A DNA stretch of 64,000 bases, taken from the NCBI GenBank assembly GCA_035528035.1, contig DATKZI010000025.1:8835-72834 (forward strand), read 5' to 3'. Of this stretch, positions 1-8,981 are shown one piece after another (the stretch's first letter is position 1; every line of letters begins with the position of its first letter). A model generated the notes under the pieces. That model worked only from the letters and a program-made list of their open reading frames with translations. It searched no databases and was not told the origin of the DNA. Source of the stretch: JABLTI01 sp035528035 (GTDB taxonomy: Archaea > Asgardarchaeota > Heimdallarchaeia > JABLTI01). A program made the position numbers and the translations under genes.

Positions 1-609
1 TCTTGGTCTAGTTTCATTAACATAAACAACAATTTTTTTATTTTCTGAATTGGCTTGTCTTATAGGTGCAAGTGCGGTACCAATATCAACTGTAGCTAAT
101 GCTCCAGCATTACAAATAGTCATAATATTCTTAATTTTAGGAGTAATTAACTCATTACCAAATTCGCCTATTTTTTTACATTCAAAAACAATATCCCTAG
201 CAATAGCATCTGCCTTTTCTTTCAGTCTATTTTGATTTTCTTCAATGGTTAAATTTCGATCAATAGTTTTTCTCATTATTGAAATTGTGTTGAATAAATC
301 TACTGCAGTAGGACGAGTTCTCGAGAGTTTATCGACTCCTTTATCAAAATAATTCAAAAATTCTAGTATTGTTGTTCCTTGAAAGGAATTTGAATGTAGG
401 ACCAAACCATAAGCAGCAGTAACACCTATTAAAGGAGCACCACGCACAACCATCTCTTTTATTGCTAGACAAATATCCTCTATCGTTTTTGCTTCAAAAA
501 TCTCAAATAAAAAAGGTAATTTCCGTTGATCGATTGCTTTGATTATTCCAGTTTCATCATACCAAATGGATTGGAATTCTTTTATTTCAGAACCAAACTT
601 TACTTTCAA
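1..609 (-). CDS. mtnA: S-methyl-5-thioribose-1-phosphate isomerase-like (MtnA/eIF2B family), partial
   Basis: The reading frame is open to the left edge, so only the N-terminal 203 residues of a protein usually near 350 are present. Visible family motifs are MVVRGAPLIGVTAAYG near residue 50, CNAGALATVDIGTALAPIR near residue 175 (containing the catalytic-type Cys) and VNETRPR at the edge. The family interconverts aldose and ketose phosphates: MtnA in methionine salvage, or ribose-1,5-bisphosphate isomerase in archaeal nucleoside degradation. The missing C-terminus leaves that choice open. I use a TTG start at 609 because an in-frame TGA lies just upstream and no ATG is available. The gene sits 20 bp behind the PRTase regulator and is probably co-transcribed with it. 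Confidence 0.85.
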   Translation of the reverse strand, partial: MKVKFGSEIKEFQSIWYDETGIIKAIDQRKLPFLFEIFEAKTIEDICLAIKEMVVRGAPLIGVTAAYGLVLHSNSFQGTTILEFLNYFDKGVDKLSRTRPTAVDLFNTISIMRKTIDRNLTIEENQNRLKEKADAIARDIVFECKKIGEFGNELITPKIKNIMTICNAGALATVDIGTALAPIRQANSENKKIVVYVNETRPR

Positions 610-629
610 GTTTAAAAACCTTAATTTTC

Positions 630-1373
630 TTAATCATAGTCTAATTGGAGAGTACAGAAAATATAGATATTCTTCTCACCAAATTTTTTCTTGAAACGCT
701 CTATAGTTGGTTTCCACTTATCGCCCATACCAGCTAAAACAAAAATACCCCCTATTTTAGCCATTGATTTTTCAACAAGCTCAACCATCATCTCGAGAGT
801 TGTTCCAGTTCTGCAACTATCTTCTATAATAAGAACTCGATCATCAATATTGAGCAAACCTTTAGGCATATTAAGTGAAAGTAATTCTCCTGTTGATTCT
901 TGTGGGAAATGTACTTTTATGAATTCACGAACACCTAAATCGCGTGTCCTTTTAGCAATAGCAATCTCTATTCCCAACTCCGAGGCTAAATGAACAGCCA
1001 TAGGTAATCCTTCTGGTGCGACAGCTCCTATTTTAGTGATTCCTACATCCTTGAAATTATCTGCTACGTATTGTGCAACTAATTTTAATAAAGAAGTATT
1101 ACCAAGAAGCATTGTAGTATCAAAATAACCTTTGAAAAAAACTAATTGATCTTTTACTAATCGTTCAACATCTAGTTTTTGTTTAGCCGTATTGATTATT
1201 TCATCAGCTCGATCTGATGCAGGTAAAACATGACCTCTAATATATCGATTTAATACTACTTTCGAATAACCCATTATCTGACTTAATTCATCATATGAAT
1301 GATATTTCTTTAACATTCGAAGTAATTCAATAGAGCGAATCCGCTTACGAACATCCTCAAGATAATTGGTCAA
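630..1373 (-). CDS. gfcR: HTH plus phosphoribosyltransferase-like regulator (GfcR-type)
   Basis: The 247-residue protein has two parts. An N-terminal helix-turn-helix spans about residues 20-50 (YDELSQIMGYSKVVLNRYI). A type I phosphoribosyltransferase fold follows, with the PRPP loop VLIIEDSCRTGTT near residue 180. This arrangement, often annotated as an orotate phosphoribosyltransferase-like protein, is the archaeal GfcR family, which in haloarchaea regulates sugar catabolism. Catalytic PRTase activity is doubtful and the fold more likely senses a phosphoribosyl ligand; that is inference. The gene is directly upstream of the MtnA-like gene, fitting control of purine or ribose salvage. The region to 1585 (about 210 bp) is a divergent promoter region with no other gene visible. 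Confidence 0.75.
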   Translation of the reverse strand: MTNYLEDVRKRIRSIELLRMLKKYHSYDELSQIMGYSKVVLNRYIRGHVLPASDRADEIINTAKQKLDVERLVKDQLVFFKGYFDTTMLLGNTSLLKLVAQYVADNFKDVGITKIGAVAPEGLPMAVHLASELGIEIAIAKRTRDLGVREFIKVHFPQESTGELLSLNMPKGLLNIDDRVLIIEDSCRTGTTLEMMVELVEKSMAKIGGIFVLAGMGDKWKPTIERFKKKFGEKNIYIFCTLQLDYD

Positions 1374-1584
1374 GTAGCGTCCCCTCGAGTCTATTTTCTA
1401 TTTATATAAGCATTATTAACAATTATACTAGTAACTTCTATATAAAGGAATATCAACTTTACACTTATATTTTTGGTTAAAAAAATCTTTTTTTAGTAAT
1501 TAACTTACAATTAGCTAATCTTTTTAATTTAATTTGGATTAACAATTACCTAATTTTAAATTATAATTTATTAGTTGTGATAGA

Positions 1585-2748
1585 ATGTTTGAAGGACAAG
1601 AAGAGATCAGACAGAAAGAATTTCCTCAATTAATGGATAGAGTGTGGCTTAATAGTTCTGCTTTTGTTCCACATGCAAAATCTGTTATTGCTGCCATGGA
1701 GAAATTTATGCATTATTTCCATGATCCTCAAATTGGTGGTAATGTTGATGATTTATTTAAAGAAACGATGGAACATGCATATGCAGAAGGAAGCAAATTA
1801 CTTGCTTGTTCACCAGAAAATATCTCGATTATAATTAATACTGCTCATGGTTTGAACTTTCCTTTACATGGTATAGATTGGGAAAAAGGTGATAATATTG
1901 TTACCTGTCAATTGGAATTTCCAACCAATTATATGCCTTGGATGTATATTAGTAAAAGGAAAAAAGTAGATCTAAGAGAAGCAAAATACGATGATAATTT
2001 CCATGTAAGTGAAGATGATATAATTGATCTAATAGATGATAAAACAAAGTTGGTTTCTTTATCCTTAGTCCAATTTAATAATGGCCAACGAATCGATGCT
2101 GCAAAAATAGCTAAAGTTGCTCACGAACATGGTGCTTTAATTTCGCTTGATGCTATACAAGCAATGGGCGCTGTAGATGTTTATCCTTCAAAAATGGATG
2201 TTGATTTTGTTTCTGCAGGAGGACCAAAATATCTGATGGCTCCATTAGGAATAGGTCTTTGTTATATAAGTTCTAGAGTGTTAGAGTCCATGGATCCACC
2301 ATTACAAGGAACTGGTAATTATAATTTCACTGATAGAGATTGGAATGATAGAACGGTTCCCTATCATAAAGGTGCAAAGAGATTCGAATTTGGTACTACC
2401 CCATTCTATTGTTTAGCAGGATTAGGCGCTGCATTGAAAATGATCAATTCAGTAGGCATAGAAACAAATGCTAAACATAATTTTGATCTCACCGAAAGAT
2501 TATATGATGGATTTGACGACATGGGCTTACCTGTAATCACTCCCCGAGAAAGAAAAGAACGAGCCGCTTTACTTAATGTGCGTCTTGATAAGAATAAGGA
2601 TTTGAATGCAATAGTCAAGACTCTTGAAGAAAAGTATAAAGTGACTATTTCAGCTAGATTTGGTGGTTTGCGATTTTCAACCCAATTATATAATACAGAA
2701 GAAGATGTCGATAAAGCACTCGATGCTTTAAAGCAAATTTTAGAATAA
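1585..2748 (+). CDS. PLP-dependent class V aminotransferase / cysteine desulfurase-like
   Basis: The 387-residue protein has the fold-type I pattern of class V aminotransferases. D189 in SLDAIQAMG pairs with the PLP pyridine nitrogen, and K215 in SAGGPKYLMAPLG is the Schiff-base lysine. An N-terminal NTAHGLNFPL segment and a C-terminal ISARFGGLRFSTQLYNT segment match the family layout. Close families include isopenicillin N epimerase-like proteins, kynureninase and cysteine desulfurases. I see no conserved Cys loop of a desulfurase, so the substrate is not assignable. The gene stands alone, divergent from the GfcR-like gene, and its ATG follows a weak ribosome binding site. Confidence 0.85.
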   Translation: MFEGQEEIRQKEFPQLMDRVWLNSSAFVPHAKSVIAAMEKFMHYFHDPQIGGNVDDLFKETMEHAYAEGSKLLACSPENISIIINTAHGLNFPLHGIDWEKGDNIVTCQLEFPTNYMPWMYISKRKKVDLREAKYDDNFHVSEDDIIDLIDDKTKLVSLSLVQFNNGQRIDAAKIAKVAHEHGALISLDAIQAMGAVDVYPSKMDVDFVSAGGPKYLMAPLGIGLCYISSRVLESMDPPLQGTGNYNFTDRDWNDRTVPYHKGAKRFEFGTTPFYCLAGLGAALKMINSVGIETNAKHNFDLTERLYDGFDDMGLPVITPRERKERAALLNVRLDKNKDLNAIVKTLEEKYKVTISARFGGLRFSTQLYNTEEDVDKALDALKQILE

Positions 2749-2861
2749 AAGTAATCTTCTTTCTTCTCTTTTTCTATAATTAATTACCTTTTTAGATAAA
2801 ATAGATTAAATAATCTATAATGCCTAATTAACTTTAAATAAAATCAATCATTAGTAATGAT

Positions 2862-3782
2862 GTGGGTTTAATGAAGGAAAAAATTGAAATAAATACAATG
2901 ACCGCAAGGAATGTTTATTCTTCCGAGTCTTTAGAATTTATAAGAAATATTCTAAAAAAATTTTGTAATATTGAGATTCCTGACAAAGCAAAAGAAATTC
3001 ACAAACAAGATAGGTCTAATGATTATACTGATGAATTTAGAATTTATGGAACAAGTGATCAGGGGATAAAATTCCATTCATACTACAAAGTGATTGATAA
3101 AACAGTAAAAATTCCTACTTTCTATACTGTCTCAAGTGAGACCTTTGGGTGTGAAGCTCTTTGGACGAAATTCACGATTAGCTCCCAGGATGGATTAATT
3201 TTAGAAATGGAATCAGAAGATTCAAAATTAAATCAAAAAATAGTTGCTTTCTTTGAAACGGAATATGGTTATTGTCGCAAACAATCTGAGGAAGAAATTT
3301 TCGATGAAATCATACATGAAATAAGAATACAAGGCTTTGAAGATAATGGTGAAAAAGGAATTAAGTTGGGGCTCAAAGCAATTAAAATTTATCCAGATGA
3401 TTTTTGGGCACGATTTTATCTTGGTTGTTCCTATGCTTTAAATAAACAACATAAAAAAGCAATTGAACATTTATCCATTGCAACACAAAAAGATTCCAAA
3501 AGTCATGATGCTTTCTATAATCTAGGTAAAAGCTATTTAGCACTAAATGAACTTGCTAAAGCAAAGGAAGCAATGTTGAAAGCTTTATTGTTGGCAAAAG
3601 ATAGTCATGCAATTAATTATTATTTAGCAGTAATCCTTGAAAAGAACAAAGAAAAGGAAGAAGCTATAAAACACTATCAAAAAGCAATCAAATTAGCTCC
3701 TGAAAACATCCCAGACGGGAAACGGGGTGTTATAAGTTATTTAGAGGAAGCTAAAGAACACCTAAAGAAATTAAAAGGATAA
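2862..3782 (+). CDS. TPR-repeat protein with unassigned N-terminal domain
   Basis: The protein has about 306 residues. Residues 1-150 form a mixed alpha/beta domain I do not recognise. Residues 160-295 hold at least three tetratricopeptide repeats (GCSYALNKQHKKAIEHL, GKSYLALNELAKAKEAM, AVILEKNKEKEEAIKHY), which usually serve as protein-protein docking surfaces. The longest frame begins with GTG at 2862; an ATG three codons later at 2871 is an equally good start. A terminal KLKKLKG-like basic tail closes the protein. Nothing in the sequence points to a specific partner. Confidence 0.75.
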   Translation: MGLMKEKIEINTMTARNVYSSESLEFIRNILKKFCNIEIPDKAKEIHKQDRSNDYTDEFRIYGTSDQGIKFHSYYKVIDKTVKIPTFYTVSSETFGCEALWTKFTISSQDGLILEMESEDSKLNQKIVAFFETEYGYCRKQSEEEIFDEIIHEIRIQGFEDNGEKGIKLGLKAIKIYPDDFWARFYLGCSYALNKQHKKAIEHLSIATQKDSKSHDAFYNLGKSYLALNELAKAKEAMLKALLLAKDSHAINYYLAVILEKNKEKEEAIKHYQKAIKLAPENIPDGKRGVISYLEEAKEHLKKLKG

Positions 3783-3817
3783 ATTAGATAAAAAACATAT
3801 TGAGGGTAAAATAAAAT

Positions 3818-4216
3818 TTATTCTATCCCTCTCAAATCTGTATGTTGCAAGTATTTTGATTGTACACTTTTACTTAAATCACCTATGTTGGATTCAGAGA
3901 GAACAGCAAGTGGTAAGCTTGTACCAATTCTTTCACCTGAAGAAAGTTTAATACCAGATCTGCTAGCAGAATCAGCTCTTCTTCGTGCAGTTCGTTGTGT
4001 AACAATACCAGAACCCTGAGCATACACGAGTATCCATTTGTCACCATCACCATCAAACATTAATACCGCGTCAGATCCATTTTGACTAGCGTATGTTTCA
4101 AGTTTCCCGGGTTCTTCCTTAAGATAAGAGAAATATTGTTCGGTCATATCTGACTTCTTAATCTCTTGGAATTCATCTTTATCTCTATGGTAAATAAAAC
4201 AGTGTTTATTAGTCAA
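3818..4216 (-). CDS. conserved-looking small protein of unknown function
   Basis: The 132-residue soluble protein is not recognised. The N-terminal half looks like short beta strands (CFIYHRD, AVLMFDGDGDKWILVYAQG). The centre has an arginine-rich helix, QRTARRRADSASRSGIKL, followed by SSGERIG, which resembles a binding element of the R-R-x-A-x-x-x-x-x-x-G-x-x-x-x-S-G-x-x-x-G type. There is no signal peptide or membrane segment. It converges on the TPR gene, with stops about 35 bp apart. Codon use looks native and the frame is intact, so I take it as a real gene. Confidence 0.6.
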   Translation of the reverse strand: MTNKHCFIYHRDKDEFQEIKKSDMTEQYFSYLKEEPGKLETYASQNGSDAVLMFDGDGDKWILVYAQGSGIVTQRTARRRADSASRSGIKLSSGERIGTSLPLAVLSESNIGDLSKSVQSKYLQHTDLRGIE

Positions 4217-4383
4217 GTTTTAATGACTCTCCATTTAATTTTGTTTTTGAGTTTCTGATAGCTATTTTAATTGCTATTCCTATTCAATTGAATAAGTGAA
4301 GATTTTGATACACTTAAATCAATGATACAAATGTATTGGAAAATTGCCTTTTTAAAATATTGATTTAGGTAAATTCTAACAAT

Positions 4384-4749
4384 TTAGTAATCTGTAAGTG
4401 ATTCATCCAAATCTAATAAGACAATTCGATTTTTAGTAGCGTCATAGATACCTTGTTTGAATTTCAGATGTTTCTCAAAATGATCTTTCAAGCATTTTTC
4501 ACTAGAATGAAAATATTCTCTATGTTCATCACAAAACAATAAAATCTCTTGGTCTCTAAATGGCATTCCACATTCAGAGCAAATTTTCTCTTGAATTTCA
4601 ACATAGCATCTAAAGTGGGTAATAAAATTCCTTGAAGGATCATCGGAAATATAAACAAGATCATTTTCACTAATGAGCTTATCACAAATTGCACATTTGG
4701 AATTAATACTAGACGTAGCTTTAGAGAGCCCCACATCATCCTGATGCAT
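4384..4749 (-). CDS. small treble-clef/LIM-like zinc-binding protein
   Basis: The 121-residue protein is dense in Cys and His. It has CAICDKLI, a following HFRCYVE, then CSECGMPF and a later FCDEHREYFHSSEKCLKDH segment. This gives at least two potential Zn sites of CxxC...HxxC and CxxC...CxxH type. Such tandem zinc ribbons are common in archaeal small proteins, and the arrangement resembles LIM or RING-like fingers without matching either exactly. Overlapping longer frames on the same strand (to 4826) lack the cysteine pattern and are shadows. It lies upstream of and divergent from the ribosomal genes. Confidence 0.65.
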   Translation of the reverse strand: MHQDDVGLSKATSSINSKCAICDKLISENDLVYISDDPSRNFITHFRCYVEIQEKICSECGMPFRDQEILLFCDEHREYFHSSEKCLKDHFEKHLKFKQGIYDATKNRIVLLDLDESLTDY

Positions 4750-4908
4750 AACAGTTCACCAATAAACATTATAGGAAAGTTAATAATAAAAGAAGAATTT
4801 TGAGGGAGACAACCGAAGATATTCATAAATCGAAAGAAAACTAGAACTATCTACATTAATAGTGATAATTTATATGGTGGATATATGAAACTAATTCATA
4901 GTTTTCGC

Positions 4909-4929
4909 AAAGATTTTTAAATAATCTTT
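4909..4929 (+). promoter_or_regulatory. candidate promoter of rps12-rps7 with palindromic TATA region
   Basis: A perfect 7-bp inverted repeat (AAAGATT and AATCTTT) surrounds TTTAAAT, giving a TATA-like element about 50 bp upstream of the uS12 start. The run upstream is AT-rich without a gene. Assignment rests on position and composition only. Confidence 0.35.
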
Positions 4930-4976
4930 AAACGCTCAAATAATAGAATAATAATCAATTGTTGGTGTAAAAAAAA

Positions 4977-5420
4977 ATGCCAGGTAGTAAAAGCCCAAGT
5001 GGTGAATTCGCGGGACGTCAATTGAAGCATAAACGACGAAAGTTCCGTTGGAAAGATATTTACTATAAACGTAAAATGTTGGGTTTAGACAAAAAGACCG
5101 ATCCTTTAGCAGGAGCTCCTCAAGCTGCTGGTATTGTGGTTGAAAAATATGGTGTCGAATCTAAACAACCAAACTCAGCTTTACGTAAATGTGTAAGAGT
5201 ACAGCTAATCAAAAATGGTAAGCAAATTGGTGCTTTTGTCCCACTTGACGGTGGATTAAATCACATCGCAGAACATGACCGAGTAGTTGTTGAAGGAATC
5301 GGTGGTGCTAAAGGTGGAGCAAAAGGTGACCTTCCAGGAATTAAGTGGCGTGTTTCAAAAGTAAATGGCGTTTCACTTTCAAGCTTGGTTTATGGCAAGA
5401 GAGAGAAGCCAGTTAGATAG
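4977..5420 (+). CDS. rps12: 30S ribosomal protein uS12 (archaeal)
   Basis: The 147-residue protein is full length for archaeal/eukaryotic uS12. Signature segments are the conserved PNSALRKCVRVQL, the QIGAFVPLDGGLNHIAEHDRV loop containing the decoding-centre proline region, and RVSKVNGVSLSSLV near the C-terminus. uS12 lines the decoding site of the small subunit. The ATG follows TTGGTG, a match to the anti-Shine-Dalgarno sequence. It precedes rps7 by 10 bp in the classic str order. The genes normally near this pair (RNA polymerase, L30e, NusA upstream; EF-1alpha, uS10 downstream) are absent here. Confidence 0.97.
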   Translation: MPGSKSPSGEFAGRQLKHKRRKFRWKDIYYKRKMLGLDKKTDPLAGAPQAAGIVVEKYGVESKQPNSALRKCVRVQLIKNGKQIGAFVPLDGGLNHIAEHDRVVVEGIGGAKGGAKGDLPGIKWRVSKVNGVSLSSLVYGKREKPVR

Positions 5421-5430
5421 GTGATAAGAA

Positions 5431-6327
5431 ATGTCTAAAAAAACAAAAGCTAAGAAGGAAGCACCAAAGAAGAATGCTAAAGAAGATTCCAAAAAGAAAG
5501 CTGAAACTAAGGTAGAAGCCCCTAAAAAAGTTACAAAAGAAGTGAAAGCTGAAGCTCCAAAGAAAGAAGTGAAAGCTGAAGAAGAGGCTACTCCTAAAGA
5601 AGAAAAAGCAACTAAACCTGTTGTAACAAAAGAAGAAAAACCAGAAGCAGTTGTAAAGGAAACAAAACCAGCTAAAGAAGCTACAGAAGCAGAAAAACCT
5701 GCTAAAGCTCCTAAACAGCCAGCTCCAGCTAAAGAAGAACAGGAAGAAGTTATTCCTACTTTTGATGAGATAAAATTATTCAATAAATGGACATACAAGG
5801 ATTTAGTTGTAGATGATCCTGGTTTGCATGCTTACCTTTGTCTAAAACCTGTTATAGCTCCTCACACAGGAGGAAGATATGAACATCAAAGATTCAAGAA
5901 AGCTGAAATGCCAATAGTAGAACGTTTGGTAAATAAGCTTATGAGAAAAAGAAAAGGAACAGGTAAAAAGGAACGAATGATCAACGCAGTAAAAATCTCT
6001 TTTGAGATCATTAATCTAAAAACTGGGCAAAATCCTCTTCAAATTTTTATTAAAGCTCTCCAAAATACTGCTCCACGAGAAGAAGTTACTCGAATAACTT
6101 ACGGTGGAATGGCTCAACTTCAGTCTGTTGATGTTGCTCCAATGAGACGTTTAGATATTGCTTTAACAAATATTGTTGAAGGTGTCTATAAGAAATCATT
6201 CAACAATGTCTTATCAGCTGAAGAAATTCTTGCTAACGAGCTAATTGATGCTGCTGATAATAAATCTTCAAGTTTTGCTGTAAGCAAGATGCTTGAGATT
6301 GAACGAGTTGCTCTTAGCGCGAGATAA
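5431..6327 (+). CDS. rps7: 30S ribosomal protein uS7 with long charged N-terminal extension
   Basis: The C-terminal ~190 residues, from about IPTFDEIKLFNKW, are archaeal uS7. They include the GGRYEHQRFKKA segment, RKGTGKKERMINAV and the QSVDVAPMRRLDIAL region that contacts 16S rRNA. The first ~108 residues are a low-complexity tail of Lys, Glu, Ala and Pro with repeated KKEAP/KAEEE-like units, resembling histone H1-type tails. The ATG at 5431 is preceded by AGGTGATAAGA, a strong Shine-Dalgarno. I see no ATG between the tail and the core, so the tail is likely translated. Its role is unknown; extra rRNA contact or a disordered tether is inference. Confidence 0.95.
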   Translation: MSKKTKAKKEAPKKNAKEDSKKKAETKVEAPKKVTKEVKAEAPKKEVKAEEEATPKEEKATKPVVTKEEKPEAVVKETKPAKEATEAEKPAKAPKQPAPAKEEQEEVIPTFDEIKLFNKWTYKDLVVDDPGLHAYLCLKPVIAPHTGGRYEHQRFKKAEMPIVERLVNKLMRKRKGTGKKERMINAVKISFEIINLKTGQNPLQIFIKALQNTAPREEVTRITYGGMAQLQSVDVAPMRRLDIALTNIVEGVYKKSFNNVLSAEEILANELIDAADNKSSSFAVSKMLEIERVALSAR

Positions 6328-6348
6328 ATTATTCAAAAAAAATCAACA

Positions 6349-6372
6349 AAAAATCCCTTATGGGGGATTTTT
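6349..6372. terminator. bidirectional hairpin terminator between rps7 and CPBP gene
   Basis: A perfect 9-bp stem (AAAAATCCC / GGGATTTTT) with a 6-nt loop ends in T-runs on both strands, between two convergent genes. It overlaps the last codons of the CPBP gene. Confidence 0.6.
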
Positions 6373-7641
6373 CTCTCTTTCTTTATTTTCTACTTGCTCA
6401 GTAGTATTTGAATCAATAACAAATTCTTTCGGGAAATAAAAAATCAATCGTTCATTAAAAATTCTCAGAAGAACAAATATACTGATTATTCCAACAGCCA
6501 GAAAATAAACTAAACTAATATACCCTTGTAAGAAATTAAAGAAAATTGATGATGATTCTAATAAAATGGGTAATAATCCGATTAATAGGAAATAAAATAG
6601 AACAAGTTCAAACCATTCCCATTTTAATCTAATTCTCTTTATACCTTTATTATTAATTTTAATTTCAGTTTTTTCTATCTCATCATATGTTTTATGATTC
6701 ATCTTATCTTGAAACTTATTTCTACGTTTTTTAACTAAATGAATCAACCCAAAACATGCTGATCCGATAAAACAACAGCTAACAATAACATAAAAAATAA
6801 TATTATAGATCCAACCTATATTAGCAAAATCAAAAAAACCACTTATTGATAGAACTAAATTCCAGATGGCATGTAAAATGATCAAAGGAAGAATTTTGTT
6901 AATATGGAAAAAAACAGCCCCCAATACTACTCCTATAAGAAAGGTAGTAATAAAATGCATTATGAAATAGTAAAAAGAATAATTTAGATCAGTAGTTGAA
7001 TGTGCGAGACCAAAAACCAAAGCGGAGAAAAGTATTGTGGCAGTTTTGCTGAAACCATTTCGAAGAATTGAAATCATACTCCAACGATAAAATATTTCTT
7101 CTGATATGGGTGAAAGAACACTTACAACAAAAGTAGCAAATATTGTTATCCCAAGATATTCAGTATTAAAAAAATCAAAAGGTGTTTCTAATACCACTTC
7201 TTGGAAAAAACGTTCTCTGATTATCTCTGGTATTATTTGAACGAAACCAACAATAGCAAAAATTAGCATTATAGCTAATCCGATAATCTTGCCATCTTTT
7301 TTGGTTAAACTAAATTGCTTTTTTGCTGATGGAATAAAATTTATTCTACGATTATAAAAAAGAACTAAAATACCCATTATTATTATAGCCATAGCATTAA
7401 TTCCTAAATTAAAATAAAGTTCAGAAGATGAAAATGGTACTTCATTAAAATTCAATTCTATTGTTGTAAAACTTATGATCAGTAAAAGAAGTAACCCTAT
7501 AATTACACCTGCTACATTAAATACTGAAGTATAAAGTACAGCTGACCATAATCCAAATCTTGAGAAATCTTTGCTCTTATTTTCTTGGGTATTTCTATTA
7601 CTAGTAATCTTTTCCACTAGGTATTCCTCGCTGAAAAACAA
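6358..7641 (-). CDS. CPBP-family intramembrane glutamic endopeptidase (CAAX-protease-like)
   Basis: This 427-residue polytopic membrane protein carries the Rce1/CPBP motifs in order. EEIFYRW (the EExxxR motif) is near residue 185, FGLAHS (FxxxH) follows, and HAIWN (HxxxN/D) is near residue 260. About eight hydrophobic segments surround them. CPBP proteases cleave within or near membranes; in eukaryotes Rce1 processes prenylated CAAX proteins, while prokaryotic members mature peptides or act in regulation. This protein is longer than a typical CPBP: a cytoplasmic linker and two more membrane spans follow the active domain (residues 290-427). The substrate is unknown. Confidence 0.85.
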   Translation of the reverse strand: MFFSEEYLVEKITSNRNTQENKSKDFSRFGLWSAVLYTSVFNVAGVIIGLLLLLIISFTTIELNFNEVPFSSSELYFNLGINAMAIIIMGILVLFYNRRINFIPSAKKQFSLTKKDGKIIGLAIMLIFAIVGFVQIIPEIIRERFFQEVVLETPFDFFNTEYLGITIFATFVVSVLSPISEEIFYRWSMISILRNGFSKTATILFSALVFGLAHSTTDLNYSFYYFIMHFITTFLIGVVLGAVFFHINKILPLIILHAIWNLVLSISGFFDFANIGWIYNIIFYVIVSCCFIGSACFGLIHLVKKRRNKFQDKMNHKTYDEIEKTEIKINNKGIKRIRLKWEWFELVLFYFLLIGLLPILLESSSIFFNFLQGYISLVYFLAVGIISIFVLLRIFNERLIFYFPKEFVIDSNTTEQVENKEREKNPP

Positions 7642-7760
7642 TCATTAGATTGATTATTAAATTTGTTTAGCTAAACAAAAGAAGAAAATCTAAATTATAT
7701 TAACAAGATTAATAATTCATTAGTGATAAACAGAAATAAGTTTTAACTGGAGGTAATTTG

Positions 7761-8057
7761 GTGGAATCTTCTGTTCTGTCAACAATATTGGGTAATTCTG
7801 TGCAAGTCAAACTTATCGAATTCTTTCTAGTAAATGAACAAGGGATGTATCAATTAACAGAGATTGCTAAAATACTTGAGATATCACATTCTCGGGTACA
7901 TGATTTGATTGACTCTTTAGTGAAAAAAAGGATTATTTTTGAAACTAGATCTAAGCGCAATAGACTTTTTGAGCTTAATATTGATCACCCAATAACTAAG
8001 CAATTAAAAGAACTTTATAGAGTAACTAGAGCATATAATATAGCTTCCCAATATTAG
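7761..8057 (+). CDS. winged-helix DNA-binding protein
   Basis: The ~98-residue protein is almost entirely a winged helix. It has an initial helix VKLIEFFLVNEQ, an HTH TEIAKILEISHSRVHDLIDSL and a wing KKRIIFETRSKRNRLFEL. I choose GTG at 7761 over TTG at 7758 because GGAGGT at 7749-7754 is then at normal spacing. It is divergent from the CPBP protease gene and 56 bp upstream of a TPR protein. A transcription regulator role is likely; its targets cannot be read from the sequence. Confidence 0.75.
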   Translation: MESSVLSTILGNSVQVKLIEFFLVNEQGMYQLTEIAKILEISHSRVHDLIDSLVKKRIIFETRSKRNRLFELNIDHPITKQLKELYRVTRAYNIASQY

Positions 8058-8113
8058 AGTAAACACAATTGTAATAGCATTAGAAGTAAAATTAATTCTG
8101 AGGAATATAAAAG

Positions 8114-8854
8114 ATGGATAATGTGGAAAAAGAAAAACGATTATTTATTTTAGGATTAATCACAGAGGCTAGATCGCATGTTCATCATAATAGAAAAGTA
8201 GATGCTCTAGAATGCTATGATAAAATTCTAGTTAAATATTCTAATGAGATATCAGCGTTATATGGAAAAGGAATGGTTCATTATCAATTTAGTGAGTTCC
8301 CATTAGCTCTCGAATATTTTGACCAAGTATTGAAAATCGATTCAAATGAAATTGATTCACTATATGCTAAAGGTTCAATTCTAAGCAGAGTAGGTCAATT
8401 AAATGAAGCAATTGATTTATTTGACAAAGTATCTGAAATTAATCCCAAAATGGATCTTGCCTTGATAGCAAAAGGATACATTTTACTTGATTTAGATAAG
8501 AATGAAGAAGCTTTAGATTGTTTCACTAAAGCAGAAAAATTGGACGGAAAGATGGAATTACTTGCAGGAAAAGGTCATGCGTTTAGAAAGTTAAACAAAC
8601 AAAATGAAGCTAAGAACTATTATACTATGGCTCTAAAACATGACCCTTATGATCCAGAGGCACTAATGGGTTTAGGATTATTATCCTTTGAAGAAAAGAA
8701 ACTAAAGGAAGCTCAAGGTTATCTTTACAAAAGTGTTGTTCAAGATGAAGAAAATCTAGAAGCATGGAAGGTACTCTATGAGATTTTTAAGGTGACAAAC
8801 CAGAACGATAAAGAACAAATAGCTAAAAATAAAATTGCTGAACTTGAAAAGTAA
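8114..8854 (+). CDS. TPR-repeat protein
   Basis: The 246-residue protein is built of about six tandem TPR units of 34 residues, for example ALYGKGMVHYQFSEFPLALEYF, LYAKGSILSRVGQLNEAIDLF and ALMGLGLLSFEEKKLKEAQGYL. The Gly/Ala spacing is typical. There are no membrane segments and no extra catalytic domain, so it is probably a scaffold. It lies just behind the winged-helix gene and may share its transcript. Helix-rich repeat proteins of this kind recur in the window (2862 and the giant gene at 27543). Confidence 0.85.
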   Translation: MDNVEKEKRLFILGLITEARSHVHHNRKVDALECYDKILVKYSNEISALYGKGMVHYQFSEFPLALEYFDQVLKIDSNEIDSLYAKGSILSRVGQLNEAIDLFDKVSEINPKMDLALIAKGYILLDLDKNEEALDCFTKAEKLDGKMELLAGKGHAFRKLNKQNEAKNYYTMALKHDPYDPEALMGLGLLSFEEKKLKEAQGYLYKSVVQDEENLEAWKVLYEIFKVTNQNDKEQIAKNKIAELEK

Positions 8855-8981
8855 CAGCAAACGGGATGAATTTATTGAAAAATAAACATCCTTTACTCTA
8901 TTTTCAACAAGTACAAAAAACTTATTTCCTACCAAAATAAAAACAAATTGGAAAATAATTTTCCAAGGAAAAAAGATAATT

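Noticed and set aside
4488..4826. Longer frame overlapping the zinc-finger gene
   Set aside because: Wrong frame; it loses the Cys/His pattern.
5379..5798. Ala/Ser/Phe-rich minus-strand frame
   Set aside because: Antisense of the Lys/Glu/Ala-rich uS7 tail; composition is a by-product.
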